A stretch of DNA of 64,000 nucleotides from Pseudomonas sp. MN1F (GCF_009391885.1 NZ_VZII01000013.1:33308-97307); one strand, 5' to 3'; positions 33,648-44,830 are shown, counted from the first letter of the stretch. The notes: a model not told the origin generated them from the sequence alone. Program-made: numbers and translations.

Positions 33648-34181
33648 ATGCAAAACACCAAGCTCTTGCTAAACAGCCTCGCCCTCGCGGGACTGCTCGC
33701 ACTCGCCGGTTGCTCGTTTCCCGGGGTTTACAAAATCGACATCCAGCAGGGCAATGTCGTCACGCAAGACATGATAGACCAATTACGCCCCGGAATGACC
33801 CGTCGGCAAGTAAGGTTTATCATGGGCAACCCGCTGCTGCAGGACACCTTCAACACCAACCGTTGGGACTACCTGTACAGCCTGCAACCTGGTGGCGGCA
33901 AACGTCAGCAGGAGCGCATGAGCATCTTCTTCAACGACAGCGACCAGTTGGTAAGCCTGTCCGGCGACTTCATGCCAGGCGTGAGCCGCGACCAGGAAAT
34001 CCTCGGCGGCAGCAATACCACCACGGTCAGCCCGGCCACCCAGCCAGAGCAGGCCAAGCCGCAGCAGGAAGAAAAACCAGCCAAGCCAGGCTCGACGGAA
34101 GAGTCCATCCAGCGCGAGATCGACACCATCGAGACCACCCCAGTGCCGACGCCGGCACCGCTGGAAACCTCGCCGCAGTAA
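33648..34181 (+). CDS. bamE: Outer membrane assembly lipoprotein BamE/OmlA, 177 aa
   Basis: Lipoprotein subunit of the BAM complex. The lipobox LLALAGC places the acylated Cys near residue 22; the SmpA/OmlA domain [53 protein letters not shown] follows. The C-terminal tail is Pro/Glu/Gln/Thr-rich, as in Pseudomonas OmlA. The ATG at 33648 is chosen over an upstream in-frame start in the divergent promoter region shared with fur. A strong terminator follows. Confidence 0.95.
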   Translation: MQNTKLLLNSLALAGLLALAGCSFPGVYKIDIQQGNVVTQDMIDQLRPGMTRRQVRFIMGNPLLQDTFNTNRWDYLYSLQPGGGKRQQERMSIFFNDSDQLVSLSGDFMPGVSRDQEILGGSNTTTVSPATQPEQAKPQQEEKPAKPGSTEESIQREIDTIETTPVPTPAPLETSPQ

Positions 34182-34195
34182 TTCACGGCCAGATG

Positions 34196-34225
34196 AAAAA
34201 GCCCGGACCAAGGTCCGGGCTTTTT
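34196..34225. terminator. Bidirectional terminator bamE/rnfH
   Basis: A perfect 14-bp stem with A5 and T5 ends (AAAAAGCCCGGACC/GGTCCGGGCTTTTT) lies between convergent genes. Confidence 0.92.
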
Positions 34226-34242
34226 ATTGCCTGCCAGTTCAG

Positions 34243-34533
34243 CTAGCGCTTGGCCTTGGCCTGTGCGGCACGCCGCCTGCGCGCATCGATCGGGTCGAGC
34301 AGCAGAGGCCGGTAAATTTCCAGGCGATCCCCCTCCTCGACCAGGCGTTCATGCGCATCCGCGACCACCTTGCCGAAAATGCCCACCGGGCACTGCTCGA
34401 TATCCAGCCCACTCACCTGACCGGCAATCCCGGACAGACGCAACGCTTCACGCACTGTCACCCCATCCGGCACTTCACAGGCCAACAGCCACTGGCGCTC
34501 GGCCGTGGCGTAGGCCACTTCGACCTTAACCAT
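34243..34533 (-). CDS. rnfH: RnfH family (UPF0125) ubiquitin-like protein, 96 aa
   Basis: Small beta-grasp protein starting MVKVEVAYATAERQWLLACEVPDGVTVREALRLSGI, with CPVGIFGKVVADAHERLVEEGDRLEIYRPLLLDPIDARRRRA at the end, the family signature. The name comes from association with Rnf loci; the biochemical role is unclear. Its start overlaps the end of ratA by 8 bases, so the two are translationally coupled; ratA-rnfH is a widely conserved pair. Confidence 0.93.
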   Translation of the reverse strand: MVKVEVAYATAERQWLLACEVPDGVTVREALRLSGIAGQVSGLDIEQCPVGIFGKVVADAHERLVEEGDRLEIYRPLLLDPIDARRRRAAQAKAKR

Positions 34534-34960
34534 TGAGCTGCTTGGCACGCTGGCAGAACGCATCCACCAGGGTATTGGCTGCCTGGTTGAACAGCGGCCC
34601 CAGCGTGGCACGCACGATCGCGCCGGCATAGTCGAAGGTCAGGTCCAGGCTGATCTTGCAGGCTTTTTCACCAAGCGGCTTGAACACCCACAGGCCATGC
34701 AACTGGGTGAATGGCCCCTCTTCCAGGTTCATCTCGATGGACTGCCCCGGCACCAGCACATTGCGGGTAACGAACTGCTGGCTCATGCCGCCCTTGGCCA
34801 CCTCCAGCTTCGCCCGCATGTGCGTGTCGCTGGCATCGATCACTGTCGACGCCGAGCACCAAGGCAGGAATTCAGGGTAGCTGGCCACGTCATTGACCAG
34901 ATCGTAGAGCGCCTGGGCAGGGTACGGCAGCAGGGCGGAACGTTGAATATGGGTAGTCAT
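34526..34960 (-). CDS. ratA: RatA-type START/coenzyme Q-binding protein, 144 aa
   Basis: A single START/COQ10-like domain: MTTHIQRSALLPYPAQALYDLVNDVASYPEFLPWCSASTVID, then MNLEEGPFTQLHGLWVFKPL and CKISLDLTFDYAGAIVRATLGPLFNQAANTLVDAFCQRAKQ. In E. coli the homologue was described as a ribosome-association toxin; relatives bind ubiquinone. The ATG at 34960 gives normal length, while a longer frame is rejected. It is divergent from smpB, the conserved arrangement. Confidence 0.93.
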   Translation of the reverse strand: MTTHIQRSALLPYPAQALYDLVNDVASYPEFLPWCSASTVIDASDTHMRAKLEVAKGGMSQQFVTRNVLVPGQSIEMNLEEGPFTQLHGLWVFKPLGEKACKISLDLTFDYAGAIVRATLGPLFNQAANTLVDAFCQRAKQLNG

Positions 34961-35108
34961 CCAGGCGTCACTTCCAAGGCTGGTTGGCGGCGCTTCGCAG
35001 CGCGCCGAAAACAGGTTCTGTGCATAGAACAGGCCTTGTATTGTCCGGTATTCATTGCAGTGGCTCAAGCACACCGAAATCCCATAGCCGACCGCGTGAT
35101 GACTTGCC

Positions 35109-35114
35109 TATAAT
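35109..35114 (+). promoter_or_regulatory. smpB -10 box
   Basis: A perfect TATAAT ends 9 bases before the smpB ATG. Transcription would then start only a few bases before the start codon. No good -35 hexamer is seen at 17 bases. Confidence 0.5.
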
Positions 35115-35123
35115 GCCGCCCCT

Positions 35124-35606
35124 ATGGCTAAACAAAAGAAACATCCGACCGGGACCATCGCGCAAAACAAAAAGGCGCGACACGATTACTTCATCGAACA
35201 CAAGTTCGAGGCCGGGCTGGTCCTGTCCGGTTGGGAAGTAAAAAGCCTGCGGGCCGGCAAGGCGCACCTGACCGACAGCTACGTGCTGCTCAAGGATGGC
35301 GAAGCCTGGCTGTTCGGCAGCCACATCACCCCGCTGACCGCCGCCAGCACCCACGTCATCGCCGACCCCATGCGCACCCGCAAGCTGCTGCTGAACAAGC
35401 GCGAGCTCGAACGCGTGGAAGCCGCCGTGGCGCAGAAGGGTTACACCTGCGTGGCCTTGGCGCTGTACTGGAGCAAGCACCTGATCAAGTGCGAGATCGC
35501 GCTTGGCAAGGGCAAGAAGGAGTTCGACAAGCGCGACACCATGCGCGAACGCGACTCCAACCGCGAGCTGCAGCGTGCGGTGCGGAACAAGGGCAAGGAA
35601 GAGTAA
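35124..35606 (+). CDS. smpB: SsrA-binding protein SmpB, 160 aa
   Basis: Delivers tmRNA to stalled ribosomes in trans-translation. The oligonucleotide-binding barrel shows [44 protein letters not shown] and [11 protein letters not shown]; the C-terminal tail [30 protein letters not shown] is the part that enters the decoding site. Its partner RNA ssrA is in this window at 43011. No Shine-Dalgarno sequence precedes the ATG. Confidence 0.98.
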   Translation: MAKQKKHPTGTIAQNKKARHDYFIEHKFEAGLVLSGWEVKSLRAGKAHLTDSYVLLKDGEAWLFGSHITPLTAASTHVIADPMRTRKLLLNKRELERVEAAVAQKGYTCVALALYWSKHLIKCEIALGKGKKEFDKRDTMRERDSNRELQRAVRNKGKEE

Positions 35607-35625
35607 TCACTCTTTAGCCTGTGAC

Positions 35626-35657
35626 GGCCTCTTCGCGGGTTTACCCGCGAAAGGGCC
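35626..35657. repeat. P. putida-type REP element
   Basis: GGCCTCTT-CGCGGGT-TT-ACCCGCG-AAAGGGCC: a nested palindrome of the form found scattered in P. putida genomes, placed between the convergent smpB and lldR genes. REP identity is from memory of that repeat family. Confidence 0.75.
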
Positions 35658-35667
35658 GGCACCCATC

Positions 35668-36435
35668 TCAACGCCCGCTGCGCCGCTCCGCCCGCGCCAC
35701 CCGTTGGGCCTCGTCCTGCGCCTCTTCCAGCACCTCCTGCACATACAGAATGTGCCGGCTGGACACCTCCCGCGCATCCTCCGCCCTGCCCTCGACAATC
35801 GCCAGGTACAACTCGCGGTGCTGACTGATCAGCATGTCGCGTGTTTCCGTGCGCTGCTGGTACATGCCACCAATGTTGGTCACCACATTGCGCTTGAGCA
35901 GGTCGAACAAGCCTCGAATCGTGTGCAGCAACACCGCGTTATGGCTGGCCTCGGCAATCGACAGGTGGAAGCGCGCATCGGCCGCGCCCTCTTCCGCCCG
36001 CGTCACCTCGTCAGCCCGGGCATAGCAATCCTGCAGGGCGTCGAATGCCGCTTTGAGCCGCGCACGATCAGGCTCGGTAGCGCGCTGGGCCGCGTAATAG
36101 GCGCATGACGCCTCCAGGGTATGGCGAAACTCGAGCAAGTCGCGCTGTGCTTCAGCGCTGTGTTCAAGCAATTGCAGCAGCGGGTCGCTGAAGGTCGAAC
36201 CGAGCGATTCGGCCACGTAATTGCCGCCCCCCTGGCGGCTCACCAGCAGCCCCTTGGCCACCAGCTTCTGGATCGCCTCACGCAGTGACGGGCGCGATAC
36301 ACCGAACTGCTCGGCCAGGACGCGCTCGGCCGGCAGCCGCTGCCCCGAGGTCAGCGTGCCTTCCAGAATCATCCCTTCCAACCGATCGACGATGTCGTCG
36401 GACAGGCGCCGTTGGCGGACCTGATCAAAAACCAT
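35668..36435 (-). CDS. lldR: FCD-type GntR regulator of lactate genes LldR, 255 aa
   Basis: The N-terminal winged helix of the GntR family is seen in LSDDIVDRLEGMILEGTLTSGQRLPAERVLAEQFGVSRPSLREAIQKLVAKGLLVSRQGGGNYV. An all-helical FCD effector domain follows, with metal-ligand residues such as DARFHLSIAEASHN and HRELYLAIVEG. It is divergent from lldP-lldD-dld, with a perfect palindrome in the shared spacer, so it is very probably their L-lactate-responsive repressor. The ATG at 36435 is used. Confidence 0.9.
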   Translation of the reverse strand: MVFDQVRQRRLSDDIVDRLEGMILEGTLTSGQRLPAERVLAEQFGVSRPSLREAIQKLVAKGLLVSRQGGGNYVAESLGSTFSDPLLQLLEHSAEAQRDLLEFRHTLEASCAYYAAQRATEPDRARLKAAFDALQDCYARADEVTRAEEGAADARFHLSIAEASHNAVLLHTIRGLFDLLKRNVVTNIGGMYQQRTETRDMLISQHRELYLAIVEGRAEDAREVSSRHILYVQEVLEEAQDEAQRVARAERRSGR

Positions 36436-36629
36436 CACATGCTCTCCACAAACCCCGGCCAATTTCACGGGGTTGCCTATTCTCGCCGATCCACGCCGCG
36501 CCAGCACGCATCAGGCGACGGTTTTCGCCAGCAAGCAGCTGCCCGTTCATCGACCCGCGACCAAAGTTTTGCACGAGACAAATTGACACACCCACAACAG
36601 CGCTTTTAACCTAGCGACCAGCCATTGTA

Positions 36630-36646
36630 AATTGGTCTTACCAATT
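36630..36646. promoter_or_regulatory. LldR operator palindrome
   Basis: AATTGGT-CTT-ACCAATT: a perfect 7-bp inverted repeat 46 bases before lldP, of the TTGGTnnnACCAA form bound by LldR/FadR-like GntR proteins. Confidence 0.8.
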
Positions 36647-36691
36647 ATCCAATGCCAGTGCCTGACCAACAACAATTAGGGGCCACCCCAT

Positions 36692-38362
36692 ATGCAAACC
36701 TGGCAACAACTCTATACCCCGCTTGGTAGTCTCGGCCTGTCCGCACTGGCGGCGGTCATCCCTATCGTGTTCTTCTTCCTGGCCCTGGCCGTGTTCCGCC
36801 TCAAAGGGCACGTGGCCGGCAGCATCACCCTTGGCCTGTCGATCCTGGTGGCGATCTTCGCCTTCCAGATGCCTGTCGACATGGCCTTGGCTGCCGCAGG
36901 CTATGGCTTCCTCTACGGCCTCTGGCCGATTGCCTGGATCATCGTTGCCGCGGTGTTCCTGTACAAACTCACGGTCAAGAGCGGCCAGTTCGAAGTGATC
37001 CGCAGCTCGGTGCTGTCGATCACCGACGACCAGCGCCTGCAGGTACTGCTGATCGGCTTCTGCTTCGGTGCCTTCCTCGAAGGTGCGGCCGGCTTCGGCG
37101 CCCCGGTGGCAATCACTGCCGCGCTGCTGGTGGGCCTGGGCTTCAACCCGCTGTACGCCGCTGGCCTGTGCCTGATCGCCAACACCGCACCGGTGGCCTT
37201 CGGCGCCCTGGGTATCCCGATCATCGTGGCCGGCCAGGTCACCGGCATCGACGCCTTCCACATCGGCGCCATGACTGGCCGCCAGCTGCCACTGCTGTCG
37301 CTGTTCGTACCGTTCTGGCTGGTGTTCATGATGGACGGCCTGCGCGGCGTGAAGGAAACCTGGCCTGCCGCCCTGGTCGCCGGCCTGAGCTTCGCCGTGA
37401 CCCAGTACTTCACTTCGAACTTCATCGGCCCTGAACTGCCAGACATCACCTCGGCCCTGGCCAGCCTGATCTGCCTGACCTTGTTCCTGAAAGTCTGGCA
37501 GCCCAAGCGCGCGTTCGCCGAAGCCAAAGGCAGCGTCGGCGCCGCCGTGGTACAGCCAAGCGGCAGCCAGCCGACCCCGTACAGCTTCGGCGAGATCTTC
37601 AAGGCCTGGTCGCCGTTCCTGATCCTCACCGTGCTGGTCACCATCTGGACCCTGAAGCCGTTCAAAGCGGCCTTCGCCCCAGGCGGCGCGATGTACAACT
37701 TCGTGTTCAACTTCGCCATCCCGCACCTTGACCAGCTGGTGATCAAGACCGCACCGATCGTCACCGCGCCAACCGCCATGCCAGCGGTGTTCAAGCTCGA
37801 CCCGATCTCCGCCACCGGCACCGCGATCTTCCTCTCGGCGCTGATCTCCATGGCGGTGCTGAAGATCAACTTCAAAACTGGTCTGACCACTTTTAAAGAG
37901 ACCTTCTGGGAACTGCGCTGGCCGATCCTGTCGATTGGCATGGTGCTGGCCTTCGCCTTCGTCACCAACTACTCGGGCATGTCCTCGACCATGGCCCTGG
38001 TCCTGGCCGGCACCGGCGCCGCGTTCCCGTTCTTCTCGCCGTTCCTCGGCTGGCTGGGCGTGTTCCTGACCGGTTCCGACACCTCGTCCAACGCCCTGTT
38101 CAGCTCGCTGCAAGCCACCACGGCGCACCAGATCGGGGTCAACGACACCCTGCTGGTCGCGGCCAACACCAGCGGTGGCGTGACCGGCAAGATGATCTCG
38201 CCGCAGTCGATCGCCGTGGCCTGCGCCGCCACCGGCCTGGTCGGCAAGGAATCCGACTTGTTCCGCTTCACCGTCAAGCACAGCCTGTTCTTCGCCACCA
38301 TCGTCGGCCTGATCACCTTGATCCAGGCCTATTGGCTGACCGGCATGCTGGTTCATCACTAA
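36692..38362 (+). CDS. lldP: L-lactate permease, 556 aa
   Basis: Inner-membrane proton/lactate symporter of the LctP family, with about 12 to 14 hydrophobic segments starting at [20 protein letters not shown]. Family motifs include [52 protein letters not shown] and, near the end, [50 protein letters not shown]. It is the first gene of the lactate operon and lies after the LldR operator. Confidence 0.96.
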   Translation: MQTWQQLYTPLGSLGLSALAAVIPIVFFFLALAVFRLKGHVAGSITLGLSILVAIFAFQMPVDMALAAAGYGFLYGLWPIAWIIVAAVFLYKLTVKSGQFEVIRSSVLSITDDQRLQVLLIGFCFGAFLEGAAGFGAPVAITAALLVGLGFNPLYAAGLCLIANTAPVAFGALGIPIIVAGQVTGIDAFHIGAMTGRQLPLLSLFVPFWLVFMMDGLRGVKETWPAALVAGLSFAVTQYFTSNFIGPELPDITSALASLICLTLFLKVWQPKRAFAEAKGSVGAAVVQPSGSQPTPYSFGEIFKAWSPFLILTVLVTIWTLKPFKAAFAPGGAMYNFVFNFAIPHLDQLVIKTAPIVTAPTAMPAVFKLDPISATGTAIFLSALISMAVLKINFKTGLTTFKETFWELRWPILSIGMVLAFAFVTNYSGMSSTMALVLAGTGAAFPFFSPFLGWLGVFLTGSDTSSNALFSSLQATTAHQIGVNDTLLVAANTSGGVTGKMISPQSIAVACAATGLVGKESDLFRFTVKHSLFFATIVGLITLIQAYWLTGMLVHH

Positions 38363-38425
38363 AGTGAAAGGGGCCGGGCGCCATCACGCGCCCGGCATCG
38401 CCTTCAACCCACGCTGCGAGAATCC

Positions 38426-39571
38426 ATGATCATTTCCGCCTCCACCGACTATCGCGCCGCGGCCCAACGCAAGCTGCCCCCCTTCCTCTTCCACTACGCC
38501 GACGGCGGCGCCTACGCCGAGCACACCCTGCGCCACAACGTCTCGGACCTGGCCAGCATCGCCCTGCGCCAGCGCGTGCTGAAGAACATGTCCGAGCTGA
38601 GCCTCGAAACCAAGCTGTTCGACGAGACCCTGAGCATGCCCGTGGCCCTGGCCCCGGTCGGCCTCACCGGCATGTACGCCCGCCGCGGCGAAGTGCAGGC
38701 GGCGCGTGCGGCGGCGGCCCACGGTATTCCGTTCACCATGTCAACGGTGTCGGTGTGCCCGATCGAAGAAGTGGCGCCGGCCATCGACCGGCCCATGTGG
38801 TTCCAACTGTACGTGCTCAAGGACCGCGGCTTCATGCGCAACGCCCTGGAGCGGGCCAAGGCCGCCGGCGTGAAAACCCTGGTGTTCACCGTCGACATGC
38901 CGGTGCCCGGAGCCCGCTACCGCGATGCCCACTCCGGCATGAGCGGCGCGAACGGCCCGATGCGCCGCGTGCTGCAAGCCATGACCCACCCCGAATGGGC
39001 GTGGGACGTTGGCGTGATGGGCCGCCCGCACGACCTGGGCAACATCTCCAAGTACCGTGGCAACCCCACCGGCCTTGCCGACTACATCGGCTGGCTGGGC
39101 AGCAACTTCGACCCGTCGATCTCGTGGAAGGACCTGGAGTGGATCCGCGAATTCTGGGACGGCCCGATGATCATCAAGGGCATCCTCGACGCCGACGACG
39201 CCCGTGACGCGGTCAAGTTCGGCGCCGACGGCATCGTCGTCTCCAACCATGGCGGCCGCCAGCTCGATGGCGTGCTGTCCAGTGCCCGCGCCCTGCCGGC
39301 GATTGCCGATGCGGTCAAAGGCGACCTGAAGATCCTCGCCGACTCCGGCATCCGCAGCGGCCTCGACGTGGTGCGCATGATCGCCCTCGGCGCCGATACC
39401 GTGCTGATTGGCCGTGCCTTCCTCTGGGCCCTGGCGGTGCATGGCCAAGCCGGGGTGAAGAACCTGCTCGAACTGTTCGAGAAAGAAATGCGCGTAGCCA
39501 TGGTGCTGACCGGCGCCAAGTCGATCAGCGAGATCACCCGCGATTCGCTGGTCCGCGAACTGGGCGCCTGA
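38426..39571 (+). CDS. lldD: FMN-dependent L-lactate dehydrogenase, 381 aa
   Basis: Membrane-associated alpha-hydroxyacid dehydrogenase that oxidises L-lactate to pyruvate and passes electrons to quinone. Visible motifs: [25 protein letters not shown] at the N-terminus, [15 protein letters not shown], the active-site block [26 protein letters not shown] with the catalytic His and Arg, and [19 protein letters not shown]. It lies 63 bases after lldP. Confidence 0.97.
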   Translation: MIISASTDYRAAAQRKLPPFLFHYADGGAYAEHTLRHNVSDLASIALRQRVLKNMSELSLETKLFDETLSMPVALAPVGLTGMYARRGEVQAARAAAAHGIPFTMSTVSVCPIEEVAPAIDRPMWFQLYVLKDRGFMRNALERAKAAGVKTLVFTVDMPVPGARYRDAHSGMSGANGPMRRVLQAMTHPEWAWDVGVMGRPHDLGNISKYRGNPTGLADYIGWLGSNFDPSISWKDLEWIREFWDGPMIIKGILDADDARDAVKFGADGIVVSNHGGRQLDGVLSSARALPAIADAVKGDLKILADSGIRSGLDVVRMIALGADTVLIGRAFLWALAVHGQAGVKNLLELFEKEMRVAMVLTGAKSISEITRDSLVRELGA

Positions 39572-39646
39572 GCGCCCCTCCACAGTACCGCCTGAATGAC
39601 CGGGGTACGCCGCGCGCCAGACGCCGCGGCCCCGCGAGGAGATTGC

Positions 39647-42460
<2,814 letters not shown>

Positions 42461-42467
42461 GATTTTC

Positions 42468-42519
42468 GGCGCCTGGGAGATCGAGCGCCGCGCGAACGGC
42501 GTTCGATCTCCCAGGCGCC
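42468..42519. repeat. Long hairpin after the lactate operon
   Basis: A 23-bp stem (42468-42490 with 42497-42519) with one G-U pair and a 6-base loop, flanked by TTTT on the left and AAAA on the right. On the plus strand it is not followed by T, so it is an atypical terminator; it could act as a 3' stabilising structure or terminate minus-strand transcription. Confidence 0.75.
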
Positions 42520-42614
42520 AAAACCCTCAAGCATCACCCCGATTGAACCCTCGCCAAATTACAGCAGTCCACCCTTACAAGGCCCACCTCCAGCGGCCAT
42601 AAAAGGAGACACCC

Positions 42615-42908
42615 ATGAAAGGTACCGCGCTTTCGGCCCTCTTCGCGGCCGCTACCCTCCTGGCATCCCCGGCCTTCGCTGCCGAAGACCTGTGCACCGC
42701 CAACCTGCAGAAGATCGACGACAGCATGGCCACCGCCGGTGCTACCTCAGAGGGCCTGGACAAAGCCCTGACCGAGCAAGTCGACAAAGCCAAGGCCGCC
42801 CAGGCTTCGGGCGACACCAAAGGCTGCATCGCCATCACCAGCAAAGTGCTGGAGCGCCTGGAGAAGACCGAGAAAGGCAGCGGTTCGGCGGGCGGCAGCG
42901 GCGCTTGA
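42615..42908 (+). CDS. Small secreted protein of unknown function, 97 aa
   Basis: The protein has a clear Sec signal peptide (MKGTALSALFAAATLLASPAFA, cleavage before AEDLC), two Cys in the mature part (DLCTANLQ and GCIAITSKVLERLEKT, possibly a disulfide) and a Gly/Ser-rich C-terminus (GSGSAGGSGA). The mature domain looks helical. AAGGAGA lies 7 bases before the ATG. Function is unknown. It stands alone between the lactate operon and ssrA. Confidence 0.75.
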   Translation: MKGTALSALFAAATLLASPAFAAEDLCTANLQKIDDSMATAGATSEGLDKALTEQVDKAKAAQASGDTKGCIAITSKVLERLEKTEKGSGSAGGSGA

Positions 42909-42917
42909 GCCCTCGCA

Positions 42918-42955
42918 GCGCGGGCGACAGGACCGGCAGTCGACGTCGCCCGCGC
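42918..42955. repeat. 11-bp inverted repeat over the ssrA promoter
   Basis: GCGCGGGCGAC and GTCGCCCGCGC form a perfect stem with a 16-base loop, overlapping the -35 region of ssrA and lying just after the stop of the small secreted protein gene. No T-run follows. Confidence 0.5.
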
Positions 42956-42968
42956 AATGGCGTATACT
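42940..42968 (+). promoter_or_regulatory. ssrA promoter candidate
   Basis: TCGACG (42940-42945), a 17-base spacer and TATACT (42963-42968). Transcription would begin near 42976, leaving a leader of about 35 bases that is removed to give the mature tmRNA 5' end. Confidence 0.6.
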
Positions 42969-43010
42969 CCGTCTCACGTGCCGTAAGGTGCGTTAGCCAA
43001 GAGCTAGTGT

Positions 43011-43402
43011 GGGGCCGATCAGGATTCGACGCCGGTAGCGAAACTCTAGGTGCATGCCGAGTTGGTAACAGAACTCGTAAATCCACTGTTGCAACTTTCT
43101 ATAGTTGCCAATGACGAAAACTACGAGGGTTACGCTCTCGCTGCGTAAGCAGCTGAGCCCGCTCTCCTGGTAGCTTCGGCTCCAGCAATCATCAGGGGAT
43201 GCCTGTAAACCCGAAATGATTGTCATACAGAACAGGATCGTCGTGTAGCACGTTGGGGGCAAAGCGACTAAAACTTACCCAACTCATCCAAAGCACCCTG
43301 CCCGTCGGGCGGCTGCGGATTAAATCAGTAGACACGGCTAAGCATGTAGTACCGACAGCGGAGTACTGGCGGACGGGGGTTCAAATCCCCCCGGCTCCAC
43401 CA
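43011..43402 (+). ncRNA. ssrA: tmRNA (10Sa RNA)
   Basis: The 392-base gene begins GGGGCCGATCAGGATTCGAC and ends with a T-loop GGTTCAAATCC and the acceptor CGGCTCCACCA, which pairs with the 5' GGGGCCG. The mRNA-like part encodes the tag ANDENYEGYALAA from 43107, followed by TAA at 43146. Its protein partner SmpB is at 35124. The 3' end of ssrA is a common integration site, and the accessory region starts right after it. Confidence 0.97.
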
Positions 43403-43415
43403 AATCCAAGAAAGA

Positions 43416-43439
43416 AGACGCCCTAGGGCGTCTTTTTTT
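43416..43439 (+). terminator. ssrA terminator
   Basis: AGACGCCC-TA-GGGCGTCT followed by seven T, 14 bases past the encoded CCA. Confidence 0.93.
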
Positions 43440-43602
43440 GTGTCTGGAACAATCTGACCCACCTGCTTAGGCGTTACGGATTGTTTCGAAATGCAGCGAA
43501 AAAATCAGATTTAACCCCTTTCTTGTAGGGCATTTCCCAAAGATACTCTCCGCCCCTGTTTTCCGTTGCGGTCGCTTTTTCAGGGTTTTAGTCTCGGTGG
43601 GT

Positions 43603-43747
43603 CGTTGCACATCAACGGCATGACTTTGACAGGTCGCGACGGTAAACAACAAAACGGTTCGTCGTTATGGCGGCTGTACGTGCGGGCACGCTTGCGTGCG
43701 CCGGAACTTGTTGTTTCCGCCGGTCTGTCAACCCGCGTACAGCTGCC
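43603..43747 (+). other. Highly self-complementary element upstream of DUF6124 gene
   Basis: Within 145 bases several complementary segments are seen: CGTTG/CAACG (43603-43607 with 43613-43617), TTGACAG/CTGTCAA (43626-43632 with 43725-43731), AAACAAC/GTTGTTT (43644-43650 with 43710-43716), a 12-bp stem with one G-U (43669-43680 with 43736-43747) and a 6-bp hairpin GCACGC-TT-GCGTGC (43686-43699). The 12-bp stem crosses the two outer stems, so the element could form a pseudoknot or switch between folds. It lies in a stretch of nearly 400 bases between ssrA and the DUF6124 gene that has no confident protein gene. The rest of the stretch (43440-43602) shows nothing recognisable. Confidence 0.55.
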
Positions 43748-43760
43748 ACCCTTTGTTTGA
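43620..43760 (+). CDS. Doubtful 46-aa ORF overlapping the structured element
   Basis: An ORF from ATG at 43620 encodes a basic 46-residue peptide containing RARLRAPELVVSAGL and ending RVQLPPFV, 35 bases before the DUF6124 start. No Shine-Dalgarno sequence is clear, and the same bases form strong RNA stems, so the ORF may be incidental. I have a vague memory of similar translated sequence in other pseudomonads upstream of such genes, which cannot be checked here. Confidence 0.2.
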   Translation: MTLTGRDGKQQNGSSLWRLYVRARLRAPELVVSAGLSTRVQLPPFV

Positions 43761-43795
43761 CAGCAGATGGTGACGGCCCTGAAATGGAAGCAATC

Positions 43796-44038
43796 ATGTT
43801 GAAGATAGTCCCCGATCCACCCCACCTCCTCCACTCCCTGGAAGACACCCTGATGATGGCCGCCGACTACGCGCTATGCGCCGAAGCCGTCGCCCAGCAG
43901 GCGATGCTGATGCAGCCCAAGTCACCCGTGTCGCTACTGATCATGACGTCAATGCACGAGCTCGACAGCTTGCGCAGATTGCTCGAAACGGCGCTGGCCC
44001 AGATCCAGAAGCCCGCCGATCCGCAAACGCTGCACTGA
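43796..44038 (+). CDS. DUF6124-like small protein, 80 aa
   Basis: The protein begins MLKIVPDPPHLLHSLEDTLMMAADYALCAEAVAQQAML and is helical, resembling a Pseudomonas-specific family of small proteins that open with an F/L-K-x-x-P-x-P-P motif. GGAAG lies 6 bases before the ATG at 43796; an ATG 4 codons upstream is possible. Such genes are often found next to DUF3077 genes, as here. Function unknown. Confidence 0.65.
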   Translation: MLKIVPDPPHLLHSLEDTLMMAADYALCAEAVAQQAMLMQPKSPVSLLIMTSMHELDSLRRLLETALAQIQKPADPQTLH

Positions 44039-44100
44039 TCCGCATCATGATCTGCCTGGCCCGCCAGGCCAGGCCTCTACGACTTCAGGGAGATCAAGCA

Positions 44101-44370
44101 ATGGCTACCGAAGAAACCCGATTCACCGTCGGCAAAACTACCTTCTTCCAAGGTGAAAACGAGACCCACCCGCTGTTCCGCATCGAAGCCGGCATCCCTT
44201 GCCAGGCCGCCCGCGAACAGGCCTCGGAACTGATGGGCTACGCTCGCGACTTGAGCATCGATGGCCTGATGGAAGACAAACCCCAGCTGCTCTGGGCCTC
44301 GCACTACCTTTGCGCCATGGCCAAGGCTCTGCTGGATGACGCCGAATTGGGCATGGCAAAAGCGCCTTGA
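44101..44370 (+). CDS. DUF3077 family protein, 89 aa
   Basis: The sequence reads TRFTVGKTTFFQGENETHPLFRIEAGIPCQAAREQASELMGYARDLSIDGLMEDKPQLLWASHYLCAMAKALLDD, which fits the small Pseudomonas DUF3077 family (beta-rich N-terminus, a G-V/I-x-x-x-x-A-x-E helix, C-terminal helix). GGGAGA lies 7 bases before the ATG. It probably forms an operon with the DUF6124-like gene 62 bases upstream. Function unknown. Confidence 0.75.
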   Translation: MATEETRFTVGKTTFFQGENETHPLFRIEAGIPCQAAREQASELMGYARDLSIDGLMEDKPQLLWASHYLCAMAKALLDDAELGMAKAP

Positions 44371-44393
44371 AATAGCCCCCGCCGCCGCTCTTT

Positions 44394-44438
44394 TGTAGGA
44401 GCGGCCTTGCGTCGCGAAAGGGCCGCAAAGCGGCCCCA
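44394..44438. repeat. REP-like element at the left edge of the defence region
   Basis: TGTAGGAGCGGCCTTGCGTC followed by GCGAAAGGGCCGC-AAA-GCGGCCCC: the P. putida-type TGTAGGAGCGG...CGCGAAAGGGCCGC repeat, with an internal GGGCCGC/GCGGCCC hairpin. Confidence 0.75.
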
Positions 44439-44471
44439 GCAATACCAGCAACCTCACGGATTGACGGCCAC

Positions 44472-44813
44472 CTACTTCTTCCGTGCACGGACAATCATTG
44501 CATCCAGCTCTGCAAGTAGCTGATCCACATCCAGCTCAATGAATTCTCCGGGATTGAGGATCTGCTCGAGCACATCAGGATTGATGTGCTCAAAAAGTTC
44601 TTCCTCCATTGGCCCCATTGCCCAGATGCATCCCTCCTCACTTTGCAACTGACGCAAAGCACCGGAGAACTGAAGCTCTACGAGCGCAGCATCGAGCGCT
44701 TGGCGAGACACTTGAGGTGCCTGCGTGGCTACCAAGTCTCTCAACATCGAGTGAGTAATCCCCGAACCAACCAGATTCAGGATCAGCGCCTCAAGTTCAG
44801 GCAAATTGCTCAT
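44472..44813 (-). CDS. Unknown 113-aa acidic protein
   Basis: No family recognised. The first two thirds (LPELEALILNLVGSGITHSMLRDLVATQAPQVSRQALDAALVELQFSGALRQL) look like a small winged-helix fold, followed by an acidic tail (MEEELFEHINPDVLEQILNPGEFIELDVDQLLAELDAMI). It starts 17 bases after the stop of the IYDSRVA protein gene at 44831, same strand, so the two are probably one operon. It may be a partner or inhibitor of that protein (inference). Confidence 0.6.
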   Translation of the reverse strand: MSNLPELEALILNLVGSGITHSMLRDLVATQAPQVSRQALDAALVELQFSGALRQLQSEEGCIWAMGPMEEELFEHINPDVLEQILNPGEFIELDVDQLLAELDAMIVRARKK

Positions 44814-44830
44814 GGTGTTTCCCCTTGAAC

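Noticed and set aside
36638..38359. 573-codon open frame opposite lldP
   Set aside because: Gln/Gly/Asp/His-rich shadow; the plus strand encodes a clear lactate permease.
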